DNA of 64,000 nucleotides from Pseudopyrenochaeta lycopersici. Its lineage: Eukaryota; Ascomycota; Dothideomycetes; Pleosporales; Pseudopyrenochaetaceae. The position numbers and the translations under genes are program-made. The first letter of the stretch is position 1. Each line of letters starts with the position of its first letter. Positions 1 to 12,669 of the stretch are shown one piece after another. The DNA is taken from NCBI GenBank assembly GCA_003313425.1, contig NHZP01000092.1, positions 1 through 64,000 on the forward strand. Reading direction: 5' to 3'. The notes under the pieces are model-generated. The model worked only from the letters and a program-made list of their open reading frames with translations, did no database searches and was not told the DNA's origin.

Positions 1-2035
1 AAGCAGCTACGCGAACTTCTTAAACTGTACAACATCCTAGGCCTAAGAGAGCTCCGCCTGCGACTAGACTACTCTCCGCCTTATCCCTATCTTACTAATT
101 ACCTTAGAAATACGTGTAAGCATTATAGCTATAAGACGACGAGCATTAACCTTATAGGTCGCTATTTATCTGCTAAGCACGGCGTAAAGCGCAAGTCCTT
201 GATATAGCTCCATGATCATGTTAGCTGAGGCCTGATGCTCTAAAGCTAGGACTATAATAGGGCGTACGGTTATTAGATTGTGAAACAGGATTGTACATCT
301 GCTACTCGCAGTTCTGTCGTCGACAGCAGCTTGCAACAGACCTCTGCACCGCGCCTGCAGCGCCTTAAACAGCTACATCTTAAAGAACTTAAACGCATAA
401 ATCGTCGTCGAACGAATATAACTAATAACCTTGGCGGTTGCGACATAGCTTTGAACACGAACTAGATGCGACGCACTGGATAGGCGGAAACCTTTGCTGG
501 TGCAGAGCGCAGGCTCCTTGTGCAGCTCGCGCAGATCCCTGTTGTTACGGTGCAGAATCTGCACCTTAGACTCTACGGAGGCGTAGACCTATACAGCTGC
601 AAGGAAGATAAGTATAGACTAAGCCTTCTAGTCGCAGCGCTAGACTAAGTCTTTGATTAATATGAAGACACAGTCCGCTATACTGATGTTTTAATCTAGT
701 GTCTGCTTTATAGTTTATACCCTGATCGCACGTATAAGGCGCCTTTTAAGTTAGTTAGTCGTAAGGTAACTACCTAAAGATATAGAAGGATCTTTAAGAT
801 AGTTTTCTGTTTCTGTGTACGCTTCTAGAGGCTGGACAAGTGCGCACGATAAAACCTTCTACGTAGGTCTCTTACTAAAGAGTAAGATGAGTTGCTGCAC
901 TAACTGTGGTTTGACTAGGCATGGTCCCTTATGCCCGAGATAAGACGAAGGAGGTAGAGCCGCGCGCATACTAATTAAAATTAGGCCCTCTAAACTTAGA
1001 AACCTGGGAATTAATTTTAGAAGATAAGAGCGACGAGTCTGCCTCTGTTATTACAGACGATAGTAAGGAAGAGTTTGAATTAGCAGAAAGTCTACTAATA
1101 ACTATATCAGAATTTAAGGAGCCTTCTAAAAGTTATAGTTTCTTAAAAAGGAATAGTAGAGAAGCTCTTTCTTGGGCTAAGTATATAAAGCGCCGCTAGT
1201 CTACTAGTATAGCCCTACGCTGTAAGCTGCTCTAGATTTTAAGAAGGGATTATGAAACTCCTTAACCTTTTAAAAAAAAGGAGGCGACATAGAGTAGCCT
1301 ACTAGAAGATATGCTCTTCTGCTTTATATATTTTCTATTAATAGAGGAATATAAGGATAGCACGCTGTCCTCTAACCCTTCTGATATACTCCAGCGGTGT
1401 TCTTAGCTTAACTTAAGGTGGCTCTACATTCGAACGCGCGGGGAATTATACGTTAAAATTATCTGCTATAATCTATTACGTTTGAATAATTATCCTTAAA
1501 GCTACTCTTCCTTTAGTTTGCTTATGTTAGCCTAGGTTAGAGCGTTAGACTACGCTATAGGACAAGTAGAGCTCCTTAATTAGGGCCTGTAGAAAAAATT
1601 TATACCTAAGATCGCTACACTAATAAATAAGCTTCTTAGCCTACACAATTACAGGAGGGTAAGCAGTTACTTAGAAGGGCTCTTATTCCGCGTAACTTAG
1701 AGCTAAGACAGCTAGGTTATCTCTTAGGAAAAACATAGCCTTTCTATAGCAAAGTTCTGTTAGATCAGCTACAACTCTATTTAGGACACTTTAGCAGTAT
1801 ATAGTAAACTTATGTATAGTTAGAGTCCGCCAATCAATCTAGGTAGTATTCGTGACTATCTTACTAATACTTCTGCTAGCTATTCCTTCGTGACTGACAG
1901 TGCGAATAGCCTCTTAGAATTATACCTAGAGCTATCTTACAGGGCTTCCTTAGCGACGGTTAATAGACTGCTAGCTAATGATAACTGGGACGACTAAGCA
2001 GTCCGCTAGTACCTAGAGCTATACAGTTAAATAAC
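1..2035. other. Decayed TpA-rich DNA, nothing identified
   Basis: No open frame of useful length is seen. Potential coding stretches are broken mostly by TAG and TAA, and TA dinucleotides are conspicuously common (many CTAG, TTAG, CTTA words). A short frame at 280-465 begins at a GTG and has no recognisable motif. Around 890-960 a fragment with closely spaced Cys and His codons hints at an old zinc-binding segment. The pattern fits a mutated transposon or gene relic, but I could not name one. Confidence 0.5.
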
Positions 2036-2039
2036 TAAG

Positions 2040-4100
2040 CTAATAATATTATTACTGTATTTGCTAGGAGGACAGGCTCTAAGGGGAACAGAACTGTCAG
2101 CGCTTGAGCACTGTAATAGATCTTCAACATCTTATAGTGTATGTGTATATTCACGTAAGATAGCGCTAATCTTTAGGCACGCTAAGTCCTAGCGCTTAAC
2201 TAATTATAAGTTCTACGTAGTAAGATTTATACTAGATAAAGTTAGTCAGCTTCTCTACTATTATCTTGTGTTCATTTAGCTATTTGTATGCATGCTCTAT
2301 TAAGAGTTCTACGCAGGGGACATTAATAGCACGCTTCTCTTTTTATTACTAACTGTTCTAAAAGAGCTATTAAAGACGTCAGTGCTTACAAAGGTACTTA
2401 AGCGTTAAACTACGAGCACTGTAGGTTTCTAATTAAGCGTTAGGACATATTAATAGCTAGTAATTACAGTAACTAATAAACATATTTAACACATATTAGA
2501 ACCTTTTAACAGGCATAATAACTGAAGCACAAAGGCAGATCTAAATATAGTATATGCATGGCAGAGTAGGCACAGACTACTGCAAAGAGGTATGTTATAT
2601 AGAATTAACGGTGCATTCCTGGATACGCTTCAACCTGCGCTGCTTAATATTTATAAATAGGCATTAAATAAGTAGCATAAGTTTCTGCAGCTAGAACCAG
2701 CAGCTTATAACGCCTGTATTAAGATAATTAAAGGTTAAAAGCGTAAGGTAGCGTCTTCTTCTAGCGATAGTTCTCCAAAACAGCGTTATACTACTTAGCG
2801 AACGGGCATAGATTCATCCCCACTAAATAAGTAAGCCCTCCTTAAGCCTATGCCACATAAGATCAGCTAAGGCCTGTAGGCGAAGGAAGTTAAAGTTACC
2901 TTTTACAAAAGTACACTAAAACAAGCATAGCTAGGTTATATACCTATCTTTAGTCGCCTAAGTTACTTTAAGCGCGACAGAGTAATTAAGGAGAGGAAAA
3001 AGATTTTAGCCTATATTACGAGCGAAGAAGCAGAACTTAACAGATACTTTAATTCCTGCTACTAGCTGCATAGTATAGATAAAGAGTTTATACGCTAGAG
3101 AAACGTTAGCTGCTAGCTTTGTTACGCAGACAGTAGGAAGATAGAGCCTGATTACCTACTTAAGCACTATAACTATTACTGTAGCTCCGCAAGAGCTTAA
3201 TAAATTTTTAATTAGCTTTAAGCGCTTAAGCTTCCACAGCGCTTAAGGGGTGCTAGCTAGTGCGATTTATGCTCTATAACTGAATTTGTGTGTGCAGATA
3301 TTATTACAGGCGTCTGGCTAGGTAACGCCAAGTACGAGGCCGAAAGAAGTTATTAGAGAGAGCAGGCGGAGAAGTTACTTAACAGGGATAGGAAATGCTA
3401 AATAAAGCTGGTAGTAAAGAGGACTATTACTGCACTTTATACTTATAATGAACATATCCTAGGAGCCTTTTTAATAGAAAGACTTAGTGAGGAGAACAGA
3501 GTAGATATTATGGCGAAGAATTAGGTAGAGTTCTGGTTCTGGCAACGCGTCTCTCTGGGTAGCAGTACAGTCTTAAGGCTTCTTTTCGTGTTTAAAATAC
3601 TTATAAGTACTTTCAACTTTAGATGATCCTAGCTATTAGCAACAAAGAGCCCTAATTTAAGCGTAATCTCCCTACTACTATGTAGTTACGGCTGGGACAA
3701 CGACGATAAAGTATAAGGCTAGCATAACACGTTAAAGTAGTAGATAGGAAAATGTGGATTCTGTGCTAGACGCGGGCTTAAAGATACTAAGATCAATTAC
3801 AGTTTAAGCAACTGTAGGCGCGGGGGATTAACACAGCAGTTAATCTGTATGGGCGAAGCTATCTTTCTTAAAGGTTTTAAAGCAAAAGGTGGTTGTGCGA
3901 GGTGCGCTGTGCCTTAAGAAATTTGTAACAGGTAGGCAAAATTAAGCGACAGAGTCTAGAGAGAGTAACCTCTAGAACGTTATTAATACGGGCGCTTAGT
4001 ATACAATACAGTTATTAGGCTATACTAATGTACTAATACAAGGTACGCCTTTAACTTATTAATAATGATAGAAGAGGAGGGTAAGGAGGAGTACTGTGAC
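2040..4100 (+). pseudogene. Relic of a telomere-linked helicase/OrsD-type gene
   Basis: Translating + strand fragments gives broken matches to the kind of protein encoded intact at 12670-17475. Near 2066-2280 a GGQALRGTELSALEH stretch, then a tyrosine-rich FILDKVSQLLYYYL stretch, mirrors the intact gene's TGGAPARATELVTVKY and PREVGELVVYYLW block. Near 2540-2690 there is an ALLNIYK..ALNK segment. Near 3110-3200 and 3760-3930 come cysteine-rich stretches (CWLCYADSRKIEPDYLLKHY, CGFCARRGLKDTKINY, GGCARCAVP) like the family's C-terminal tail. Stops are TAG/TAA at Gln and Trp positions, as CpA to TpA mutation would produce. I see no clear RecQ motor core between the blocks, so it may descend from a helicase-less relative or carry a deletion. 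The limits are approximate. Confidence 0.5.
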
Positions 4101-4617
4101 CTGGATAATGTTAACGTGACCATGTAGCTATATAGGAAGTTAGTTGTTGCTAACGTTAAAGGTACTAAGATGCTGCGACAGCTTTAGGTATGGACGCAAA
4201 TGCTATAAAAGGCACGCTTAGAGTACTAAGATTTTAGAGTACTTTTAGAGTTATTATAATAACACTAGATCTCTACTAAGTAGCTAGAGTACAATAATGC
4301 TGCAGCATATCAGCCCTAGTTCTTCTAATAAGTACCCTTAAAAATGTACTGTTACAAGAAGGAGCGAAGACATTAATTAAAATATACAGTTACTTACATT
4401 ACGCGATGTTATTATAATTCTATTACTACTCGTATAGAATACGCATCCTTAACTTTTAGACAGGTAGACAAAGGCTTAGAACTACTTAATAATGCTTTCT
4501 TAAAGACTTTGGCGTCTTAGTCTATAAGCAGCATGGTACTGCAGTCGTTAATCTTAACACGTATCCCCTGCAGTATTATACTATGTACCTAAACTGTACC
4601 TTTAGGGTTATATTAGG

Positions 4618-4712
4618 TTGCCCCTAGGGGCAAGAATTAAGTTAGCCTCTAGAGGCAAGACCCTAGGGGGGTTAACAAGCGTAGGAAGTAATGCCTGCCC
4701 CTAGGGCAAGAT
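4618..4712. repeat. Palindromic CCCCTAGGGG cluster
   Basis: Three to four close copies of a GCCCCTAGGGGCAAGA-like palindrome occur within about 95 bp, in both perfect and mutated form. No function is assigned. It is more C+G-rich than its surroundings. Confidence 0.5.
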
Positions 4713-7700
4713 GCCTGTGCAAACAACGTAGCTTTACGAACTTTAAAACTTTATATAGCCTTCCTACCTACTACTCTATAGCGTGCCTATTCTATAAGAA
4801 GCTATTTTCCTAGGCTCTATTATATAAAAACCGCTCCTATAAAACGCAAAGGCGATAAAACAGCTGTTAAGGGAAGGAAGAAGTAACGAGTAGAGGTGAA
4901 AGATGTAGACTCCGTTCACGAGCAGGCTGAGCTATATCAACTGGCTACTGCTAGGTTTCCAATCAATGTGCTTACTTCAGAGTAGACGACTGGCACCAAC
5001 CGGTCCATCAACGAACACTACAAGCGCCGCCTCTGCCAGACATTCAGAGAAGTAGGCGTCCTTCGCAGAAATAAAAGCCGCTGACTGCAGGTTGCTTACA
5101 CAAAAGCGCAAGTGCACCAGATGCTTGACTATCTTAGGCTGAGAGAAAGCGGAGTTCTGAGCGATCGTAGTAGCTAGCGAACTAAGGGAGGAGATAATGC
5201 GGATTAGCCATCGTTCAAAGACTAGAGTAGCGTTGTTGGATAGAGGGCAGAACCTATAGCGTGCAACTATTAAGTAGAGGCCTTAAAGGAATATTTACAT
5301 AGTTCTTAGTCTGCGCATAGGGGGCGGTAGTAGATTAGTAACATCTACGACAAAGGTTCCATCCCTTAAGCCGCAGCAGCTAAGACGAGCTAACCCTAAC
5401 AGCAGACGCAAAAAAAAAGCTTATAGGTAGCTGTTATTAAGAGCTAAGTTTTTAGGACGGGCTCTTAAGTGGCCGGGACCACGTCTAACCAAAAAACCTT
5501 GCCTAAATGCGAGATACTGTCGTTATTCCGCTACTAACTGTTAAAGTCTATAGGCAGGATATTTAAGTAGAAGCGTCTGCGAACTAATACAGTCTTTGGG
5601 TCTAGTCTTGAGCGAAGACTATATAAGGAAGATTATCTACAATATGCTTGTAAGACTACGCTGTGTAATTTAAATAGCTACTAACACGGTAAGAGCTGTA
5701 AAAAGCTAGATAAGAGGTGTGCTATGTAGTAACTCGCCGTAGTTCTTATTCTCGTTCTTATTCTCGCTGTCAAAGTTTACAGTAATATTCATAGCCAGCC
5801 TCGTTAACTTAGGCCTAGCCTCCTAAGTTTTGCGCGCTTTCTCAGACCTAGTCCTAGTAGGTCTCTTGCTTTTTGATCGTTCCAGGCTTCTTTTTACCTC
5901 CTGTTTACTTAGTGCATTATACACGTTCCCTGCAACGGTGTGTAGGCTAGCCTACGGCTCCACAAACAACGCTGCTGGGTCCTTAGGTTAGCTATCTGTT
6001 ATGTTTAGAAGAAGCTGTGTAGAGCTATCTAGTAGAGGCAGGTTACTAGTTAGTAATTCTATAGTATAAGGTGCCTGCGAGGAGAGCTTTTTTGGGTTAA
6101 TAAGCTCGTATACTATCTTGCCCGCGAGAAACGTAAGCTAATAGGAGGACACTAGACCTGACTGCATAGAGTAAAGAGACAGAGAGGATGTATTACATCT
6201 GGCCTTATCAACTAGAAGGAGCGTGTAGGAGCTAGGAAGCCTCTGCTCTGTGCCTATCCTTACAGCTATAGTAGGATCTATAGTAGCTGCGGGGCCTACG
6301 TGTTAGGGTTATGTTACTATGCACAGCGTAGATAGCAACTTACGCTCTACAGGGATGCTAACACCGCTACTAGCAACTGCTGTGTTAAATTCTATAGTAA
6401 GATTATCTATAGCTATGCCTCTTACAGACTGTAAAAGGCTAGCTATTAGAACTGTACGATAAGTAAAGTGCATTTTTAGTAGGCAGGCGTAAGAGGAGAT
6501 AGATAGATAAATAGGAGGACAGGACGTTTAGGCTGGGTAGGTAAGAATAGACGAAAGAAAAGAGAAAGGGGCACAGCGAATCCAAAGATAAAGGAAATGC
6601 AGCAGAGACAGATGCCGAAAGAGCGTTAGTTTTTTATAGCTGTTACCTTGCTGCCGTATATTACATACAGACTTAGTGTAAAGCGCAGTACAAGGTAAAG
6701 ATAGCATACCTAACACTAGCGTTTCTCTACGTCCCTGCTGCATTATGTAAAGACCTTAGTTGTTAATAAAACAGTATAGCGAGAATAGCTAAACGTCCAA
6801 GTAACTAGCATGTTAGTAAATCCCGACTGTTAGGCCTGTGTTAGGGAAGTGAGAACCAGCGGTTGAAACAGTTCGCTAAGGGAGGTGCAGTAGAGACGCA
6901 TAGACTGTTAGAGGTTAGAGTAAATGCACGAGCTGCGCTAAGATACTTATAGCAGCTTCTAGAAGGCTTTGAAACACTACACAGACTAGACAGGTATTTC
7001 TTAGCTGCTAATCCTGTTACCTAATACAGCTGCTTCGTTTATGCCCCCTTCTGTTCAGTGTAGTAATTAATTAGCGCAATTGTGTTAAGTTCGGCCGCGT
7101 TATGCTAAATAGGCCGTGCACTAGAGGTGCTAGGGAAGTACTGTTCATGCTAAGGCAATGCGGGTCTAGTTATTATTGTTGTCTATGTTGCGACGTCCCT
7201 GCCAAGAACAAACCCTACGAGTTTCTTTAAGAGCCTCCCTTATTATACAATTATTTTTGCTAACAAATAGATAGGTTTAAAGGGCTATCGTTTATGCGTC
7301 TGGCTTAGTAGCTAACATGTTGAAACGATGTAAGCAGCTTAGCATGTTAGGGGCACGATTTTCGTCCTTATAGGAGGTATCTTAAAAGGATATAAAATAA
7401 GCATCTTTTACCCTAATTAGAACTTATATTATTAGCATCTCTCTATTTCATTTCTAGACACGCATCTTCTGTAAATAATTTTACTTAGCGCTCTTTTCCC
7501 TAACTTTAAGACTACTAATCCTTAATAAAGCCCCTTTTACTATGTAAGCATTAACAGTCGCGGCTATTTTAGTGTTTACTGCAGGCATAACTGCTAATGC
7601 TGCACCTGTTATCCTCTTAGAAGGTCTCTCTGATAGCCTTCTGTCTGGGCTTCTAACTACGGTTGGCCTTAATATACCTGTAGGTGTTAATAATCTGTAG

Positions 7701-7779
7701 GTCCTACACAGCGAATAATATACTAGGTTACTAATAGTATTAGGAGCTAGATAATCTGAGACTAGAGTTCTGAGGAGGC
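4713..7779. other. Decayed DNA, no supported gene
   Basis: No frame of protein-like content is seen on either strand. The 71-codon minus-strand frame at 6528-6743 has no motif and low-complexity composition. A stretch at about 4880-5220 is less TpA-biased than its flanks and may be a younger insertion or a protected fragment, but nothing in it is recognisable. Confidence 0.4.
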
Positions 7780-8700
7780 CCAGGCGGTTACAAAGAGAGA
7801 GCTACAGCGAGGCTGGGGCCGCGGTAGACGTAGCTAGGCGGGTCGTGTTAGCGGTGTTGTTAAGGGTGTAACTAAGGGGATTGGCGGCGCAGTAGACGTA
7901 ATTTTCATTAGGCAGACGATCTAGAACCAGACATCTCAAGAGGCGCAGCTAGTGGCGAAGAGAGAGCCACAGCGAGGCTGGGGCCGCGGTGGACGTGGCT
8001 GGGCGGGTTGTGTTGGCGGTGTTGTTAAGGGTGTAACTGAAGGTATTAGTAGGGTGGCAGATGGAATCTTTATTGGACAGATAATCTAAGACCAGACGTC
8101 TAAGGAATCGCAGCTAGTAGCGAAGAGAGAGCCACAGCAAGGCTGAGGACGTAGTAGACGCAGGTGAGCTGGTCGTATTAGCGACGTTGTTGAGGGCGTA
8201 ACTAAAGGTATTAGCGGTACAGCAGATGCTATTTTCATTGGGCAGACGATCTAAGACTAGACCTCTTAGGAATCGCAGCTAGTTGCGAAGAGGGAGCCGC
8301 AGCGAGGCCGGGGACGTAGTAGACGCGGGCGAGGTAGTTGTGTTAGCAGTGTTGTGGAGGGCGTAAGTAAGGGGATTAGCGGCGCAGCAGACGCAATTTT
8401 TATCGGACAGACAATCCAAGACCAGACCTCTTAGGAGGCGCAGCTAGTAGCTAAGAGGGAGCTGTAGCGAGGCTAGGGACGTAGTAGACGCGGGCGAGGT
8501 AGTTATGTTAGTGGGGTGGTTAAGGGTGTAAGTAAGGGTATTAGCGGGGTGGCAGATGGAATCTTTATCGGACAGACGATACAAGACCAAAGCTCTAAGG
8601 AGGCGCAACTAGTGGCGAAGAGGGAGGCACAGCGAGGCCAGGAAGGTGGTAGACTTAGGCAGGCAGGGATTTGCTAAGTGGGGGTTGAGTCAGCGTGTAA
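7780..8700 (+). repeat. 165-bp tandem repeat, eroded protein-repeat gene
   Basis: About 5.5 copies of a roughly 165-bp unit begin near 7790, 7956, 8122, 8284, 8449 and 8612. Each starts with a GCGAAGAGAGAGCC-like block followed by a G-rich GGCTGGGG segment. 165 bp is 55 codons. In one frame the copies read as Arg/Gly-rich followed by VVKGVTEGIS and ADGIFIGQ, interrupted by TAA where other copies keep CAA. This looks like a gene for a 55-residue repeat protein broken by C-to-T mutation at CpA. The original product is unknown. Confidence 0.65.
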
Positions 8701-9790
8701 TGGCGACTCAGCTAGACCAGATTTAGAGTTTGGTGCAGATTTAGACTTTACTGGTGCAGATTTCTAAGATAGATTATTAGTAGTTTCTATAAGCAAGTAA
8801 AGTACAAAATATAGATTGTTAATAAGCAAGTTAATTTATTTAGGGTTGTAATAAGCTACTATAGATAAGGGAGTAATAAAAAGCAGTATATAAAGTATAA
8901 AAAAGAATTGTAAAAAGAAGGGTAAGGGATTGTATTAGAGGTAAGTAGTAATAGTATTATTATTTAGGGGGTTAGAGAGTAGGTTTAGAGTTAATTAAGA
9001 ATAAGGTAGAGTTAAGTAAAAGGTATAGAAGTGTTAGATAAAATACTAAAATACGCTTTACAGAATTAATAATTACGATAAATTAATTGTGTGTTGATTA
9101 TAATTATATTCCTTATTAAGTTCTGTCTCCTACTTTCTTCTATATGTCCTCTACTTCTAAAGGTTCTGTCAATTAGTAATAGTTATTAGTCCTTCCTATA
9201 CTGTACTTCTAAGGTTCTCCTTATATTTAATAAGAAGAGTAAGTTATTTTAGAGTTTAATAAGAGTAGGTTAAAAAGTGTTAAGATATAATAGAGAGTAG
9301 ATTAGTAGCAGTAAGAGATTAATTAAAATTAAGATTAAGAGTATTCTTATTAGATATAAATGTGTAAGTTTAAGGAGGCTAGATAGTAGCATAAGTATTA
9401 AGTAGAACTAGTTAGTAGAAGGGCATATAAAAGAGTTTTAATAGAGAAGACATAATAAAGCAACTAGGGTAATAATAATAAATTTAGGGTTAGTTTAGGT
9501 AAATAGTTATTTTATATAACAAGGGGGATAAGTTATTAATTAGAATAATATAGTAATTTAATTTAGTAATAGTAGAAGGATAAGCATAGAGGTATTTAGT
9601 ATTATAAGAGAAGAGTTATATATATTAGTAGAAGAAGAAGAAGTAATAGGTTATAAATTAGGTAATAGAGGTTAGGTTAGAGTTCTATAGAAGATTAGAA
9701 GATTAGAAGATAAAGAAGAGTTATAAGTAGATTTTAAAAGTGTAGGTAAAGTAAGTAATAGTAGTAAAGTATTTAGGTTAAAGGTTAGAG
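8701..9790. other. AT-rich low-complexity DNA
   Basis: No gene is seen. The sequence grades from eroded repeat into A/G/T-biased DNA built of short GTAA, TTAG and AGTA words. A brief pyrimidine-rich stretch (about 9110-9240) contrasts with the purine bias around it. Confidence 0.4.
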
Positions 9791-9797
9791 TAAGTTA

Positions 9798-9932
9798 AGT
9801 AGGGGTAAAAGAGGGGCAAACAACTAAAGTAGGGGTAAATAAGAAGGAAAGTAGTAAAGTAGGGGTAAATAAGGAGTAAACAACTAGAGTAGGGGTAAAA
9901 AAGGAGTTAGTAACTAGAGTAGTAGTAAACTT
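9798..9932. repeat. 30-bp minisatellite
   Basis: About 4.5 copies of a 30-bp unit begin GTAGGGGTAAA. They differ by a few substitutions, mostly in the second half of the unit. The long minus-strand frame over this stretch is a by-product of the repeat. Confidence 0.7.
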
Positions 9933-10167
9933 ATAAGAAGGTGTAACCGTAACAAGGGGCGGTCTAAGCAGCAGGCTAAGTAGCAGCAATACAAGCGGCG
10001 ATAGGAGCAGCAGGAGCGCGAGGCAGCAGTGCACAGTCTGTGGCAGTGTCCGCAGCTAGGGCAGGAGGGTTTCTAAGAGATAGATAAGCTGCGGAGCAGA
10101 GTAAGGTATAAAAAGGAGGTTCAAACGTGCTGGAAGTGTGGGATAATAGAGTATCTCTGCGGCAGAA

Positions 10168-10218
10168 AGCAAGGTAGCAAGCAGAGCAGTAAGCAGAGCA
10201 GCAAGCAGAGTAGTAGGC
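10168..10218. repeat. 12-bp GCAAGCAGAGCA-like repeat
   Basis: About four imperfect 12-bp copies lie inside a short, more GC-rich island (about 9950-10310) that interrupts the purine-biased low-complexity DNA. Confidence 0.5.
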
Positions 10219-10319
10219 AGGCAGATTGCGCATAGCCGAACGTAGCGATAGCAGTACTATATAGGCTACGAGCAGGAGCAGAGGCAAAAGCAAGGCTAGA
10301 GGTAGGTAGAGGAATTTAA

Positions 10320-12180
10320 GATAGTAGGCTTTGGGAGGTAGGATATCAAGGGCAGGTAGATAGTAAGGAGGAGCTAGGTAGATAGATAGGAGAGGTATAT
10401 CAAGATAGGCAGATTTTTAAGCATATTATTAGTAAAGGAGTAGCTAGTATTATATATAGTATCTTAGAAGAGGAAAGAAGAAAATAGATATATTTTATAT
10501 AGTATTTATAAAAGAATAGTTAACTAGTTTAAATAAGAAAAAAGAAGAAGAGAGTAAAGTAATTTAATATAAGATGTTAGAAGGAGAGTAGAGAATAGCT
10601 AGCTACGTTAAATAAGAAAAAGAAGAAAGAGAGTAAAGTAATTTAATGTAAGACATTAGAAAGAGGGTAAAGAATAGCTAGCTACTTTAAATAATATATA
10701 AAATAGCTATAATTAGGTTAATTTTAAGAAAAGTTAAGTTTATATATAAGTCTTAGTAGAAAATACTATATAAATAACAATAGTAAGAAGCTATAGTATA
10801 TAAAATTATTCTAGAAATATAGTAGTATAACTTTTATAGTAGTATAATAAGAAGTTATTAAAATATAAAAGTTAAAAGATAAAAAGAAAAGAAGAATAAA
10901 AATATTAGAGTTAATAATTAATAATCTTATAGTAAAGAATAGTTTTTAAAGTAAAGTAGATAAAATAGTAGGAAAGAAGAAAGTAGTAGGTAAAGTAGCA
11001 GTAAGTAAAGTAAAGTAGAAGATAAAATAGTAGTATGTAAGATAGTAGTATGTAAGATAGTAGAAAGTAAGATAGTAGAAAATAAGATAGTAAGTAAAAG
11101 TATAGCTAAAGTAGTAGTAAGTAAAAGAGTAGATAATATAGTAGTAGGTAATATAGTAGATAAAGAAGTAGATAAGAAAGTAGTAAGTTAAGTAGTAGGT
11201 AAAGTAGTTAATAAGTAAGTAGATAAAATAAAAGTAGATAAAGTAGTAGTAAAAGAAGTAAAAGTAAATAATAGGTTAGTGGTATTAATAGGAAAAAAGA
11301 AGAGGAAGGTAAAAGAATTAAAATATAGTATAAAGAAGAGTAAATAATAAGTAAGTATAATTAAAAGAAAGAGGTTAAAAAGAGTAAAGTAATAAAAGAT
11401 AAGTTAAAAAGCGTAAAGTAATAAAATAGAAACAAAAGAAAGTAAAGTAATAAAATAGAGGTTAAAGAAGAATAGATAGTAAGTAGTATTAATTAGAAAA
11501 AAAAAGATAGTATAATAATATAAAAGAGTATAGTAAATAGAGATATTATAAGTAATAGAGTAGATAGTATAGTAGAAGTAATATTATAAAAGTTCCGAAT
11601 TTAAAAAGAATAAAATAGTAGGAATAGTTTTAAAGTTAATAAGAATAATTAAAGTAAGTAGTAAGTAGTTAAAGACTAAGTAGTAAATAGTTTTATAAAA
11701 AAAACGAAAGTAAAGTAATATAATATAGGAGAGAAGAATAGTAAGTTATAAGTAATAGAGTAGGTAGTATAGTAGAAGTAGTAAAATTAAGATATAGAAT
11801 TTTAAGAAAATAGGATAGTAGAGATAGGTTTAAAGTTATTGAGAAATATTATTTAACGTTAGTATAAGTAGAGAGTAGTAAGTAGAAGGTAGTTTTATGT
11901 TATTAAGGTTAAAAAAAAGTAAAGTAATAGAATATAGTATAGATAGATAAAAGGGATGTACTAGGTAGTATTATAGGTTAAAAAGAAAAGAGTTAAGTAA
12001 TTTAAAATAGTATAGAGGGAGATAGTAGAGTTTTAGTAGGTAGTTTTATAGAGTTAAGAGTTAGGAAAATAAAGTAATAGTATTTTAGTAGACAGATAGT
12101 AAGGTTTTCGTAAGTAGTATTAATTAGAAAAAAAAAGAAGAGTTAAGTAATTATATAAAGTATTTTAAGAGATAGATAGT
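10320..12180. repeat. Purine-biased AGTA/GTAA low-complexity tract
   Basis: About 1.9 kb is made almost entirely of A, G and T on the + strand in short degenerate words (AGTAAG, AGTAGT, GATAGTAG). C is very scarce. A shorter-period array lies at about 10975-11275. There are no genes. The strand asymmetry matches that of 18.5-22.4 kb. Confidence 0.6.
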
Positions 12181-12194
12181 AGAGATTCGCTAAC

Positions 12195-12320
12195 AGCAAA
12201 GACCGAAGGGATTAAGGTCGTTTTTGGGGTTAATCCCCTGAAAAACCCTAGCAGTTGGGGCCTTAATCCCTAAGGTCGATAATATCAATGGGATTAAGGT
12301 CTGAACTTGCGTGGATTGCG
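12195..12320. repeat. GGGATTAAGGTC motif cluster upstream of the helicase gene
   Basis: The 12-mer GGGATTAAGGTC occurs twice in direct orientation (about 12208 and 12290), with an inverted CCTTAATCCC copy between them and a GGGGTTAATCCCC half-palindrome. It lies about 350 bp upstream of the helicase ATG and could be a regulatory block or the border of an older element. Function unknown. Confidence 0.5.
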
Positions 12321-12669
12321 CTGCAACTTCACAGTCTAATGCATCTAACTCCGTTGCGTTGATTGAACCAACTTTCATGACGATTGGACAAGTATGTCGT
12401 GAGATATTTAATGAAAAGTGTAATGGTTTTCGTGGTTGTTAGGGTAGGCCGTGCGCGTTTGAGTTGAGTAACAATGCCAAGATTAGGGTTTCGAGACACC
12501 ATACAAAGTGCCCGGGGGAGAGTCCGACAGCGTGATAGACAAGGCATCACAAAAAGAAAGTTCATTGAAGTACAGTAATTTCCGTTAGAACGACCGCGAG
12601 GATTGCAACCATATAAGGAAGAGAAAGGGCAATTTTATAGAGTATATATTGTCTATGTAGATTAATACA

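Noticed and set aside
6528..6743. Minus-strand 71-codon ORF in the decayed region
   Set aside because: There is no motif or conserved context, and its length is expected by chance in this composition.
9795..10293. Minus-strand Leu/Pro-rich frames that look like secreted or membrane proteins
   Set aside because: They are by-products of the purine-rich 30-bp minisatellite and its flank on the opposite strand.
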